Source: Leucaena leucocephala (Eukaryota > Streptophyta > Magnoliopsida > Fabales > Fabaceae). From it: a DNA stretch of 64,000 nucleotides. Below the pieces are notes generated by a model. It saw only the letters and a program-made list of their open reading frames with translations. It did not search any database and was not told where the DNA came from. Below are positions 50,429-62,500 of this stretch, one piece after another. A program made the translations under genes and the position numbers. The stretch is from NCBI GenBank assembly GCA_037074615.1, contig CM073538.1, forward strand, positions 21,043,068 through 21,107,067. Direction: 5' to 3'. The first letter of the stretch is position 1; each line of letters begins with the position of its first letter.

Positions 50429-52206
50429 CTGCCATTGAAGGAAAAAGGACATGTCATATTTCGTGGTTTATCTGTTTTGTTTGGGGTCTTCCATTTTTCA
50501 AAAGTTCCATCAAATCTCAACTGATCTAAGGGCCAGTGTGTTTGGAAAAAAAGAGTGATTTTAGTTGGGAGAGTATGGGGGAGTTGGATATAGGGATGTG
50601 CTCGAAATAATCTATCTTCAGCTTATTTTGAGAAAATAATCCAATTTACTTATCAGAACAAGCTAATAATAATAGATTATTTGCCTCAAAGATCAAGCTC
50701 GAAATCTTTAGATGACATCTCATGCTATGTTATAAATAAATGAGAGGTAGTTACTTAAGGGAGGGGGGGTGTTAATGGGTAGTTAGTTAGGTAATTGGAT
50801 TTAGGGACTAGGATCTATAAAAGGGCACAAATGGACTAATTGTAATTAGCCTAAGATTAATGAATTAAGCCCCTTTTCTGTCTGTTACTCACCCCACCCT
50901 TCTCTCTCTATCTCCCCTGTTTTCCTCTCTTCCTCCCTCTTTCCCACCTTCTCTATACCACATCTCGACTTAGTTTCTCTATCATTGGCGTTGTTGTTAT
51001 GAGGTCTTCCAATTTTCAGAAGTTACATTGTTTCTCAACTAATCTAAGTCAAACCAAGTTAACTCATCAGGGGAACAAAACTTTCTCAAACTTATTTCTC
51101 TATTTGCAGAGATGGAACTTGAGATCTTATTTTAAAAACAACGAATTCATTAGTACTCAAACGAGTATTAGGAATAGACCCTTTCAATTGACCTGGCATG
51201 AAATTTTTATTATTAGGATAGTTTCATATGAGAGGGTATATTAGATAATCTAACAAAATTTAAAATCAAATCAGAGAAGCATGTATTTCATGATCAGATT
51301 GTCCACATATATATACAAGAGAGAGAGAGAGAGAGGAGATATGATAATATCCTATCAAATCCCAATAAATCATATCCTATCAATATTCTAATAATATTTA
51401 CATATCTCTACAATCTTTCTAGGCTCAGTATTCTATAGCTTGTACAAATCATGAGAAAACAATTCTGATTCACTCGATGCCATCATTGAATATGAAGTGT
51501 TACCAGAGAACAAAGGTTTAATATCAAGAACAAACCATTATTCACTGTTGGAGGTTTCATCCATCGACGTTATGAAGCTGCTTAAGAAGAAACTAAGAAG
51601 CAAAACCAGGCCTTTCCGACTTTCCCCTCTTTTTTAAATACTATTAAACTATTAAAAAAATTAATTATATTAGTTATTTGTAATAAATATAGTTTAATTT
51701 TCTTAAAATATTATCTTTTATTATAACATATCCACCTTAATGTGTACAATCAATAAAGATATTATATGAAAAAAATTATAAATTTATAAAATAAAATAAA
51801 TAAAGATTTTATATTCATAATTAAATTTAAATTTTTAATTAATTCTTATATTAAATTAAGGGGGAGGTGAGTAATGGAACAGTTTACGCACCAGGGTACG
51901 TGAAGGGAAGTTCGTATCTGTAGCGTAATAGACTAGATTGATATCAAATGCTGAGAGGCGATTTAAATATATAATTTAAAGTACCAGGTTACGTGACAGG
52001 GAACGTGAGGGGATGTTCACGGCTATTTCTCTTGTCATTTGCAGCATATTTAATCTGCTAGCTTTTGTTATCTTGTTGGTTTCCCTTTTTGCTGCGCTGT
52101 TATTAAGCATTTAAGCCTCTGTAATTATTCCACCCTGTGGGGTTGACATATCTTCAATAATACGGAGGGAAATAATCAAAGGTATAACGTTTCAGGCTTC
52201 GGTTTC
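50429..52206. other. spacer with possible LTR remnants
   Basis: No gene seen. The stretch 50530-50985 ends 'tctctatca' followed by TTGGCGTTGTTGTT, which resembles a decayed primer-binding site (Asp-tRNA type) next to an LTR, and it has a 'ctataaaaggg' TATA-like motif near 50816. The stretch 51860-52185 ('gcatttaagcctctgtaatt', then 'cttcaataatacgg') also has the look of an LTR end. Both are unproven. A (GA)n tract lies at 51319-51336. Confidence 0.3.
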
Positions 52207-52311
52207 GCTCTGCATAACAAGGTTCAAGAGTAAATACTTCAAACCAGTACACCATGGCGAATCTTCTGCTCCTCCCATCATTTCCATAGTGTCACCAAAC
52301 CTCAATTGAAA
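52207..52311 (-). pseudogene. short, internally deleted relic of the MACPF last exon
   Basis: gctctgcataacaaggttca with the following agagtaaatactt, and later 'ggcgaatcttctg', 'gctcctcccatcatttcc' and 'gtgtcaccaaacctc', match the 3' end of the last exon of both neighbouring MACPF copies (near 53110-53260 and 49790-49935). About 50 bases are deleted in the middle. It is the most decayed of the three copies. Confidence 0.75.
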
Positions 52312-52334
52312 TGCTCTTAATTAAAATATTTGAG

Positions 52335-52653
52335 ACCCAACTTGCAGAATCAAAATCCAAATCAAATGCACACTAGAGGAACCACCACTTGTGCTCGCCC
52401 TTGGCCTTGCCTTTGGTTGTGTGTGCCTTGTTTTTTTTCATCTTCCTCATATTTACGACGAAGTAAGCTTAGCTCGATAGAGCAAAGAGATGGCTTACCA
52501 TCGCGAGCTCCATGTCGATGGAGTGAGCTCAAGGGATTAGGATTAACAAAAGGGCGAGGAAGATCGAGGGCAGAGCATCAGAGCCAGTGGTTCAAATACT
52601 TCCAGGAACGGCTGTACCTTGAATTTTTGGTAACAATGAATACTGTTAAATTT
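52335..52653 (-). repeat. duplicated non-MACPF segment, copy B
   Basis: Partner of 48857-49190, in the same orientation. It begins 24 bases right of the MACPF relic at 52207-52311 and lies about 300 bases left of the intact MACPF gene's 3' flank. This mirrors copy A, which precedes the MACPF pseudocopy. Confidence 0.7.
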
Positions 52654-53093
52654 CTGGGGGTTGAAGATTATTTCAAAATTGCCGTTAGTTTTATTTTTTT
52701 TATAATATTTAATCAGATCATATTACTAGTTATCTTAGTTTCAGGTCTGTAACTATCCCTCCAGAATATTCAAAACTTGAAAGAATCTAACAGGATCTAT
52801 ACTGCTAAACTAACACTATGTTAGTGCTAATAGTTTTACTGTCTAGTTCAATTAACCTCAGCCATGGCTGAGGTTCTAAATTAAAAGAAGATTGTTCAGG
52901 AATTAGGAGTTAGGAAGGTCAAAGTCCAAGAGACTTTTGAATATTATCACATAGAAAGACATCATCTATATACATACTACAATCATATTCTTGGTTAGGA
53001 CTCTGACTAAACAGAAAATTAAGCGACAATTCTGCATCTAATAGCATTTGCCACAGCACCACCATGTTTGACATCAATTTCACTGAAGCACCT
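52654..53093. other. 3' flank of the minus-strand MACPF gene
   Basis: Presumed 3' UTR and downstream sequence. From about 52960 it is similar to 49610-49760, so the duplication includes the 3' flank. It contains the near-palindrome 'cctcagccatggctgagg' at 52856-52873. Confidence 0.5.
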
Positions 53094-56000
53094 CTATAAA
53101 GCTCCAGTTTCACTATTCTGCATAACAAGGTTCAAGAGTGAATACTTAACCATCAGATATATTTTCCCATACTGCACAGCAAGCCTTGCTCCAGACACGA
53201 CCCAATACCCTGGCGAATCTTCCGGTCCTCTCACCATCTCTGTCGTGTCAACAAACCTCAGAAGCTTCCGCGTGTGCACTGGCAATGGCCTTGCAGCCGA
53301 GTACGTGGTTGACCCAATAGTGACATCTCCTGGCTTTGGATGACCATTCTGTGTCTCTTTAGTGAATAATCCACAGAGTCCCATTGACTTGTGGCTCAAG
53401 TTATCTAGTTTCGGGTCCCATACTGGTTTATTCTGCAGAGTAGAACCGAGTACTTTGGAGAAGCGAAGGCGTAGGAAGAGGCACTTGTTCTCAACTTGTA
53501 ACTGAGCTCCAGTGACAATGGAGAGAGCATCATCTGATTCTACAGGTGCAGTGCAGACATATGCAAAGCTATTCCGGCGAAGTTTTTGATGGGATGTGCA
53601 ATTATAAGATTTACATGACAAATAAGCATTTTCATTGTCTGAAAGTGGGAAGGACTTTGGTAGAGAAGCCAAATGCTGCAAGTGAATTGCTAAGCGGTTG
53701 CTTCTCCTTCCTTCTAACTGTAATCTCAATCCTATTACTGGTCTGTTTCCCACATCAACCTGCCATTGAACCAAACAGTGTTTTTTTATTTCTTTTTAAT
53801 TAATTCTCTTAATATTTGGAAATCACATTCTGCATCACTAATCCAAGTCAGGTTAGGTAGATTGAAAAACTTTCATGTGCATAATCATCAAATACATCCT
53901 AAGAATGTGTATCTTGATATTTAATATAGGATTAAACCATTTTTATTCCTTACAGTGTGATTGAATTTTAGTTTTGATCCATATAGTTTTAAATCGTGGT
54001 TTTTAGTCACTATAGTTTCATATGGATTTCGATGTTTAACAGCATTAATTAAAACCATTAAGTGTAAATACCAAAACCAAAATTAGTTAAAAGTATAGAG
54101 ACAAAAACAAAATTCATCTTCTTCTTATTAGGCTCACTACTCTCCAGCTTGTTGTAGCAAGCATGGTAAATCTTCAGTGTTCACAAAATTAGATAAAGAA
54201 AACTTACTGGAATTGTGTCTATGTAAAGCTTTGGACTGAAGAAACCAAATGTTAGCCAGGTGTTGACTTGTTGCTTCCATCGAGCGCCGAGCCGTATTTC
54301 ATTAAGAACAGGAGCCCAGTGTCTTGGAAGCTGGAACTCAAAAAACTGATGCAGGTCTTCGATTGGAGGTTTATCTGTTTCAGGAGCGATCGGTTTAATT
54401 CAGATTCAGTTTGTACAATTTCAGAGGGAGCTTTTTCAAGTGTTGCGGAACAAACCAAACAAGTCCACTGCTTACATTGAAGATATAGATTCAAGGCATG
54501 GCACACAAATCCACTTCCACGAATGCTTTTCAAGAGGGATGCCAATGGAACAAGAAACATGGATATGACATCAGGTTCCAAGTCAACAGTATCAAACCAT
54601 TCCTTATGATGTAGCATTTCAGTGTTTCCACCCCTCCTACTGCTTATTACGACCACATTCTGCAAACACATGAAAAACTCATCATGATTTCTTATTGGGA
54701 AATTAGAGGTGAGCCTCAGAGCAACAGAAGTTGCTGTCATGTGACCTGAAAATCAATATTCAAATCCTAAAAACAGCTCTCCGTTGCAGGGGTTACACAT
54801 ATTTATTCCTCTCTTGCTCCACCTAGTGAGAACCTTATGCACCTGGCTGCCTTTTTTTTTTTTTTATGAAGAAATTATAGTATTGAAGAAAGGTCCAGAA
54901 GAAAATTTCTATTATGCAAGCAAGATCTTCAAGTAACACTATTAAGCAAATGATAAAGTATAGATGTAAAATACCTCTCCATTATGACATATATCTTCTG
55001 AAGTCAAACTGCTATTTTCTGAAGAACCCATAAACCTCATTTCAGCTTTATCCTTCAGAAATTTTTGGAGATCAGCGGGTTGGAGGTTTGATGAATGTGA
55101 TTGCCTCAAATATAACACATCCTTTCCTCCCATGCTCACCCCAACCACAACATGAGTTCCAAACTCCACTATAAACCTTGCATGATTTAACAGAAACCAA
55201 CGTTATCATTGTGAAGCCTCTTAATAGTTTCCATAGTCTCCAAAAACTCATGTTTCACACACACACACTTTTTCCCCAGTTCAAATAAAACTTATCACAA
55301 ATATTTGGGTGAAAGCAGATAAAATTGAATGTAGCAAGAGCTTTCCATTAAAGTTTCTAAATGAAATTGAAAAGAAAATGAAGCTTTTAACAAGATAAAA
55401 GTTACTTCTCCTGTCCTAAATATAGGAGCTAGTTTGAGGTTAATTTTGATCCTAAATATAATACAACAATAACAACAAGCCTTATCCCATTAAATGGGGT
55501 TAGCTACATGGATCATACGACGCCATTGTACTCTATCAAAAACTAAATCTTTAAATAAGTTATTGACCAGGAGATCCCGTTCAATGACCTCTTTGAGCGT
55601 TCTCTTTGGCCTTCCTCTACTCCTTTTAACCGGTATACATACTATTTGATCCTAAATATAATATTTCAATATATTTTATGTCCTATATTTATCATTTTTC
55701 CCTACACTACCTCTATGATTGATACTCCTTGAGTACCAATCGAATGCAAAAAATTATAAGACATTTGTTACATAGGGGTATAACAATAATAATAAGTCTT
55801 ATCCTATTAAATAGGGTCGGTTACATAGATCATACGACGCCATTTTGCTCTATCAAAAACTAAATTCTTGGATAGGTTATTGACCAGGAGATCCAATTCA
55901 ATGACCTCATTGAGTATTCTTTTTGGCCTTCCTCTACTCCTTTGTTACATAAGGATATTTTAAAGAAATCATATCATATTTATTACCATTAACTAATTTA

Positions 56001-56741
56001 CTTAATTTCATTCAATTGTTCAAATTAGTTAAGTAGCTTTTATATTAGAGATAGGAGTAGTAAATTCGTCCCATTGAAACAAAAGTATACAAGTAGCATT
56101 GTTGATTGGTGATTGTAACGTACCCAGTCTCACCTTGCCAAAGCCGCAGGGTCCCATGAGGATGGAACAGCTTCTTTGACATGATCATCAAGTTCTCCTT
56201 GATGTTTTTCTAGTTCAATAGTATAACGTTTGATGAACCATCCATCATAAGCAAGACATTTTATGCTATCAAAATCCTTTATACAGCGATCAGATATTCC
56301 AAATGAAGCACAGAAATTCCCAGACGCAGTTCTTCCTCCTAAGCACATTTCTTGGTTGAAGTGCTCCAACATCTGAAAAAACAGAGTACATGAATTTCGT
56401 ATCCTCAAAAGACACACACACACGCCCACACGCCCACAAACGTTTGACTTGCTAAACATGAATTTCTGCAACTATGTCTATAACTAACATACCTGCTGTA
56501 ATGAAAGAACATCGGAATGGATTTTTAGAGATTCACCTCTCACACATTTGATAGAGATGGGAACGTTTGGAATTGAAACCCCACCTGTAATCTCCAGATT
56601 ACGTCTCTTTTCTTCATTAATAACGATCAAAGGACTCTTTTTGCAGTTGTTGAAAGATATGTCGTGGGTTATGTCAAATCCCTGGCCAATTGACTCAATG
56701 GCTTGCTGGGCCGCTCGTAGACGTGAATCCATCGACGCCAT
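53094..56741 (-). CDS. MACPF domain protein, CAD1/NSL1 family
   Basis: Six coding exons from the start: 56741-56493, 56372-56134, 55176-54975, 54659-54476, 54374-54208 and 53759-53094, giving 568 residues. It begins MASMDSRLRAAQQAIESIG. The MACPF signature is FGTHVVVGVSMGG near the start of exon 3. Exon 5 carries KPPIEDLHQFFEFQLPRHWAP, and the C-terminal part carries the plant-specific VDTTEMVRGPEDSPGYW. Plant members restrain salicylate-linked cell death (CAD1, NSL1: known). Pore formation has not been shown for this protein. Compared with the divergent paralogue, exons 2, 3 and 5 have identical lengths (239, 202 and 167 bases), but the 60-base exon 4 is absent. Intron 2 carries two LINE fragments. 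The 1707 coding bases divide evenly. It is shorter than the roughly 600 residues usual for the family. Confidence 0.9.
53870..54140. repeat. MITE-like sequence in the last intron of the minus-strand MACPF gene
   Basis: The left half reads 'tgatccatatagttttaaa' and 'tcactatagtttcatatgg', and the right half 'ataccaaaaccaaaatta' and 'agagacaaaaacaaaat'. This phrase style (ATAGTTT/GTCACTATAGTTT then ACCAAAA) is common in small plant elements with inverted ends. I could not fix the ends. Confidence 0.35.
55464..55644 (-). mobile_element. 5'-truncated RTE-type LINE, 3' end, with 19-bp target duplication
   Basis: Read on the minus strand, it encodes the end of an RTE reverse-transcriptase ORF: RGRPKRTLKEVIERD, then QWRRMIHVANPI and a stop, followed by a (TTGTTRTTG)-type tail. 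The flanks repeat tttgatcctaaatataata at 55445-55463 and 55645-55663, a perfect 19-bp target duplication. It lies in intron 2 of the MACPF gene, in the same direction as the gene. The tail made of short repeats instead of poly(A) is typical of RTE elements. Confidence 0.88.
55782..55940 (-). mobile_element. second 5'-truncated RTE-type LINE 3' end in the same intron
   Basis: It is clearly similar to 55464-55644 in the same orientation, with the same truncation region and a (TTATTATTG)-like tail. The flanks tttgttacataggggtat (55764-55781) and tttgttacataaggatat (55941-55958) match at 16 of 18 bases, so this copy has its own target duplication and is an independent, probably older insertion. 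Confidence 0.82.
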
Positions 56742-57345
56742 TTCTGAAGTTTATGGTTTATCAATGAAGAAAGGTTTGATAAAAAGAAGAAACCATTACA
56801 TTCAAGTTTCATCGATCAACATTAAGGAACAATAACTGATCAACATTAAGGAACAATAACTAAGTTTTCCCCTGTTCCTATGTCGTTTATTGTGGGTTCT
56901 ACGCTGTGTGAAGAGGAAGCAGCTAAGAAGCAGAACAAGTTTTTTTTTTTTTTTTTGCCACTTTTACCTTTTGCGAGGACAAACAAGAAAGAAAGCAATT
57001 TTCTCAAGAACGTTCGCAAAGTCAAAGTCAAATCCTAATAGTAATAGCAGTTTTGACTGTTCCTCGCCGGCTGAGATTATATTTTTCGCATGGCACTATG
57101 TCATGGTTTCACACTAGTCGAAGACTTGCCAATCTACGTTATGAATTATATTAATTATGAGAATTTTAATTTGAAGAATTTAGGAGAATAATTTTGAGGG
57201 GGAAATTTTTAAAGATTTTGATTTGATTATTACCAGTTACTAGTCAAAAAGCCAGCAAAAGAATCTACTATTGTCCCATAAGTCAGTCTCGTGATAACTT
57301 GGCCACAAGATGTCCCGCCTGTTGGACCTTCGTACATGTATGCAA

Positions 57346-57346
<1 letters not shown>

Positions 57347-57380
<34 letters not shown>
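57347..57380. repeat. (TA)n microsatellite
   Basis: Seventeen uninterrupted TA units in the spacer between the MACPF genes. Confidence 0.95.
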
Positions 57381-57385
<5 letters not shown>

Positions 57386-57790
57386 ATAGATACATGATAC
57401 AAATATATATATAAAAAAATTATTATGAAATTTTAATAAAAGAATTAAATTATCAAGCAATATTATATCAAGTAAGATACAATGATAAATTATAATAAAA
57501 AATGATAATAAAGTTATATTATTTACTAGTCATTGTAATTTTTTTAGTAATTATATTTCTCTTTTTAAATATGATTTTTCCTATATACATACACCCTATA
57601 CAAATATATATATATATATATATATATGTATATGCATTGAAATTGAAAAAACATGGATAGGTCATAGGTGGGTCGGGTCGGGCCAGATAGATTGTTTGAC
57701 TGGTTCGAAGGAAGAAAGAAGGTTGGGTACGGCATTAGACCAAGTCCGCCAGGGAGACATAATTTTCATGAAAATGTCATTGGCAATTGC

Positions 57791-57791
<1 letters not shown>

Positions 57792-57821
<30 letters not shown>
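57792..57821. repeat. (ATT)n microsatellite
   Basis: About ten ATT units. Confidence 0.95.
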
Positions 57822-57823
<2 letters not shown>

Positions 57824-59524
57824 AATCAGTCGCCAAGTTGGTATCTTTAATTTGTTGCTACTTTCTTTTTATTTTTCTCAACTCAACCGAAAGGAGCTAT
57901 GCCATGAAGCAAGCTGCCAGAATTCACCCCCACATCCAAGAATATCTTTTATGTTCAATGTATCCTAAAATTTGTTTGAGATTCGACAATACTTGTTACT
58001 ATGTTCATTGTACTATAAAATTTGTTTGACAATTATTATTTTTTCTCTAAATATTTAAACTTAAATTTATTATTTTTTCTGTTAAATTTAGTTTCTATTA
58101 GTCAATTTATTTTATCCATTATTTCTTATTGGCTGACCCTCAGGAGGCCTGATTAAGAGTCAATATATAATATGCTATTTTTTATTTTTAATATAAAATT
58201 TATTTAATTAATTTAGATATATTAAAAAATTAATTAAATTAGTTTATAATAATTATTTCTTAATTTTTATAAAATATATTTTAATCATATACGTTTTAAC
58301 AATCTTTAATAGAAAATCTTTTAATATATGTAATCATATAAGAATATTTTAAATATTTTAAAGAAAAATTTATAATTTTAAGAAATAAAATAAACTAAAA
58401 TCTTTATTAATCCTTTTGTTGTCCTAATTAATCTTTAATTTACACTTAGAATCATGCATTGCCTTCAATAGTTCAAATTTTCATGATCCAAATGTGAAAA
58501 TCAATTATAAGAATTTCAACCACGTTTTTCATGAGCAGCTCCCATGTATTTTAAGTGCATTTGGATTATTAACATTAGATAAAACAGAGTTGATAAAATT
58601 GATTTACAAGCATGAATTTAAGTGAGATTGATTTAATCAAAATATATTTTGTTTGGATAATTTGTTTATGAAAGTAGAATTAAAAAGTAAGTAATAGTAG
58701 CTCATGAAATAACTATAATTTTGATTCAGAATTGATTTTGGCATTTATATTGGTATTTGAAAGCTTATGAGATATAATCATTATTTTAAGTATGGGATTG
58801 ATTTTGATATGCATAAGGGTGTTTGGATACTGTTTTTTTTTAAAAGGTGATTCTGACTTTTCAATTATATTTTTCAGTTGTATTTACAATTACAATTCAA
58901 CTCTTCAACAAACCACCTTAATGAAATTGGAGGGCAAGAAAAATATAATTAAAAATAGAGAAAATATGGTGATGGATTGAAGAACATGGTTAAAGTATAA
59001 TAAATAACGTTATATAATTCGTTTTTCCCTTTTCTCGTTTTTTTCAGAGATAAGGAATTTACTCAGTTAAGGACAAAAAAGGTTTACATATTTGTATGAA
59101 GTGCAAGGATTAGTATAAATAACACTTGAATGATAAGGCGGGGCTGCGCCAATCAGCCCTCACGAGTTGACTTTATCTGGAAACAAGCCACCACCTACCA
59201 ATGTGAAACATAAATTAATAATTGAAAAAATATCTCCCCGCTCAAAGCCGAGACCTTTACTAGTTTGACCAGCCAGCCATCTTGCATTTGCTTTGGGGGC
59301 ACCGAAAACCGAGAACGATATTTAAATCATGTTTAATATTATTCACCTTCATCCATCCTCGACCCTTTCTTCCCTTGTCTTGTAGATTCTCAACAAATCC
59401 TCCATTTCCCCATCGCTGTTCGTGTTTTGTTTTGTAGATTTTCTGGGAACATTTTCTGGGAAGATTGCGTTTCTGGTCTCTGCTCTGAATTTGATCAAAG
59501 GTGATGAGATAGTGGTAAGGTAAA

Positions 59525-62500
59525 ATGTCAGCGAAGGCTTTTGACCCAAGGAAATTCGCTGAAGATTCCATAAAATCCATTGGGCTGGGATACGATCTCA
59601 CAAATGATCTCAAGCTCAAATCCTGCAAGAGAAATTCTCCTGACCCAAGATTAATTGCCATAGACAATGGCCAAGTTCAGACCATTGAGCTCCCAAATGG
59701 AATTTCAGTCTCAAATGTCGCCAAATCAATTAAATGTGATAAAGGGGAGCGTATGAGATTATGCTCCGATGTCCTCTCTTTTCAGCAGGTATCTTTTTGT
59801 ATTTGAGAACATGCTTTCTTATTGTATTTGAAAGCTTTATGGGTTCAATTCTAATTCAGAGCAAACTTTGTTGTTTTGATATTGAGTTCAAACCTTTCTT
59901 TTCTAGTAAATTATGTATGTCGAGAACTGAAATTCTTGCAAGTCCTTGTAAAAGGAGAGGATATAAGCTTTCTAACTGTAGCTTTTCCCCTCTCCGTTGA
60001 GATTTGAGATTTTTTTTGCCTCGGCTAACAAATCACTGTATATTCTGCTCTAGATGTCAGAGCAGTTCAATCAGGGGCTATCACTAGCTGGTAAGATTCC
60101 GTCGGGGTATTTCAACGCAGCATTTGAATTATCAGATGCTTGGCAGAAAGAAGCTGCAAATACAAAAAGTCTTGCTTTTGATGGTGTATCCATAACCTTG
60201 TACAACATTGCATTGGAGAAAAACCAGGTTGCTCTTCGTGATCATGTCAAACAGGCTGTCCCGTCATCATGGGATCCTGCTGCGTTGGCAAGGTACTTTG
60301 GGGGTTCAGCAAAATAATATTTCTCGCTAGTTTGCTTAATTTGCTCACTTGCCACTAATAATTTTATTTAATTTATAATATACTAATATAATCATAAATA
60401 TAAGAGCTAGTTAATATAATACATCAATCTATTTTACCTCCCAAATTTATAATATAAATTTTTTCAAGCTATCCTTATGAATTGCATTATTAAAGGAAGC
60501 TTATCAACAGGGTAATAATTGAAGGGATTATTTTAGATAAACTAGCACATATGTATTATAAATAATTAACTTAACTAATTTTTTTTAATATCTATAAATT
60601 ATCTAGCATACCATCTATGTGTAAGTCTGGAAATCTTAGTAAAGAAGGGATGCACTGTTTGGTTTGTAATAGGGAAAGATATTCTTTTTCTATTCTTCTT
60701 GTATACTATAATTATATCTGAACGATCATTATTCAATATTATGGATTCTTACTGTTTTAACTTTGATAAATTAGAAGGATATTTTTCTTTCTCAAAACCA
60801 CTTATGTTATTTTCTATTATATATATATTATTCTGTGTATCGAATGGAAGTTGAGTCAGGCATACTAAGTTTGGAAGCTTAATTATATCCTTAAGATTTA
60901 TGCTATCTCATGCAGAGCACTTTCAAACGTTGTTTCTTTCCATCTTGCACCCTGGTTATCAGCCTACAGCCTTTCAATATTTGCAATTTGTGTTGTGGTT
61001 GATTCAATTCAACTGCATTTTTTCCGCATAACCAAAGATGTTCAATGGATGCATTTTTTGTCTTTGGCAATCACTACAGTCAATGCAGTCATTTAAAATT
61101 TTTGACCTGCAAAACCCTAATCATCCTTTTATCTTATAATTTCAGGTTCATTGAGAAGTTTGGAACGCATGTCATAGTTGGGGTGAAAGTTGGGGGAACT
61201 GATATAATATATGCAAAGCAGCAATTCTCATCTTCTGTCCAACCTGCCGAAGTACAGAAAAAATTAAAAGAGATGGCCGGGAAGTTCTTTGTAAATGGTG
61301 CTGGACAATATTACACAGCTGATGAAAAACTTGATCAGAAGGAACAGGTCTGAAACTTTTGGATTAAAATTTTAATGCCTTGTGTCTCCATCAAGTGAAT
61401 GTTGAGAGCTCTCAATTAAAAATCTATTAGTCTGCAGTCAAATGGTATCAATGAACCCAAGGTTGATTTGAAATTGTTGGCCATATTCCAAATTTCGGAG
61501 AACGCTTTAATCGCTGGTAAATAATGAAAAAGAATATTTCAATCCTTCACTAATGGAATTGTAAATTTCTAGTGAAAACGTCAGAATATATTGGTAATGA
61601 ATTACCACCTCTTAACATTCTATATTTACGTAAAAAATTGGATTGTTCCATTTTTTCTGCACTCCCGAAAAGAATGTTAATTCTCTTCAATAATATGAGA
61701 AAGGTTAAATTGGTTGAAAAAACCAAAAGTCTAGTCTAGGGAAATTGCGGGGTAGAACTTAAAAGATGACAGAAATATTTTCAGTTTTATTGGGTTCAAT
61801 TTCATTTTCCTTCTCCAAAATCTTTGAAAATCAAGAGCAATAATTGTGAAAGAAGACATTTTCCCCTAAATGATAATGTTAGAGATGAGGAAAACAAATC
61901 AAATGAGATTAGGGAACTGTTTTATAGAAGACCTTTATGTCAGATAGATGGGTAGATGCCATGTATATGTGGTAATGCTACCGCACTTAGCCACTTTCAC
62001 GCATATCTTTTTAAGAAAAGGACTTGATTGATAATGCAGATAGCTTAACGTGTCTTTCTCTCTTCTTTGCCCGCAGTTTTTGAAAGAGAATGGGCTAGGT
62101 GTGATGGTTACATCTAGTTCCTACTACTCTTATGAGGTAAACAGTGCTTCTTTTAACTCTATATTTGTTCCTACTGTAATTGATTTTTGGCTCCATACAT
62201 ATATTTGGTTCCTACTACTCTTATGAGGTAAACAGAGCTTCTTATTTATCTGTTTTATGGCATGCTGATAGATAATATGCATGTCTCTTAAGCTTTGTTT
62301 GTTCCTACTGTAATTGGCTTTTGGCTTCATACATCTCTAATTGTTTCCTTTGCCCAGTTTTTTTTATTATCTGTTTGCTTTATGGCATGCTGATAGATAA
62401 TAGGCTCGTCTCTGAAGCTTTGATTTTGAAAGATTTTCTTTCTGAATTCTCGTTGTTTGTAGAAATTTTACGATATATCCTTTATTATGTTAATATTTTC

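Larger units (their letters stand above)
56742..59524. promoter_or_regulatory. divergent intergenic region between the two MACPF genes
   Basis: Both MACPF genes start from this 2.8-kb spacer. The ends are less AT-rich and presumably hold the two 5' UTRs. A TATTTAAA motif near 59320 could be the plus gene's TATA box, about 200 bases before its ATG. The middle holds microsatellites: (TA)n at 57347-57380 and 57604-57627, and (ATT)n at 57792-57821. It also holds AT-rich repeat-like sequence at 58185-58400. 'gtgcatttggatta' (58556) and 'gggtgtttggata' (58809) resemble MITE ends but are in direct, not inverted, orientation. No gene seen. Confidence 0.5.
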
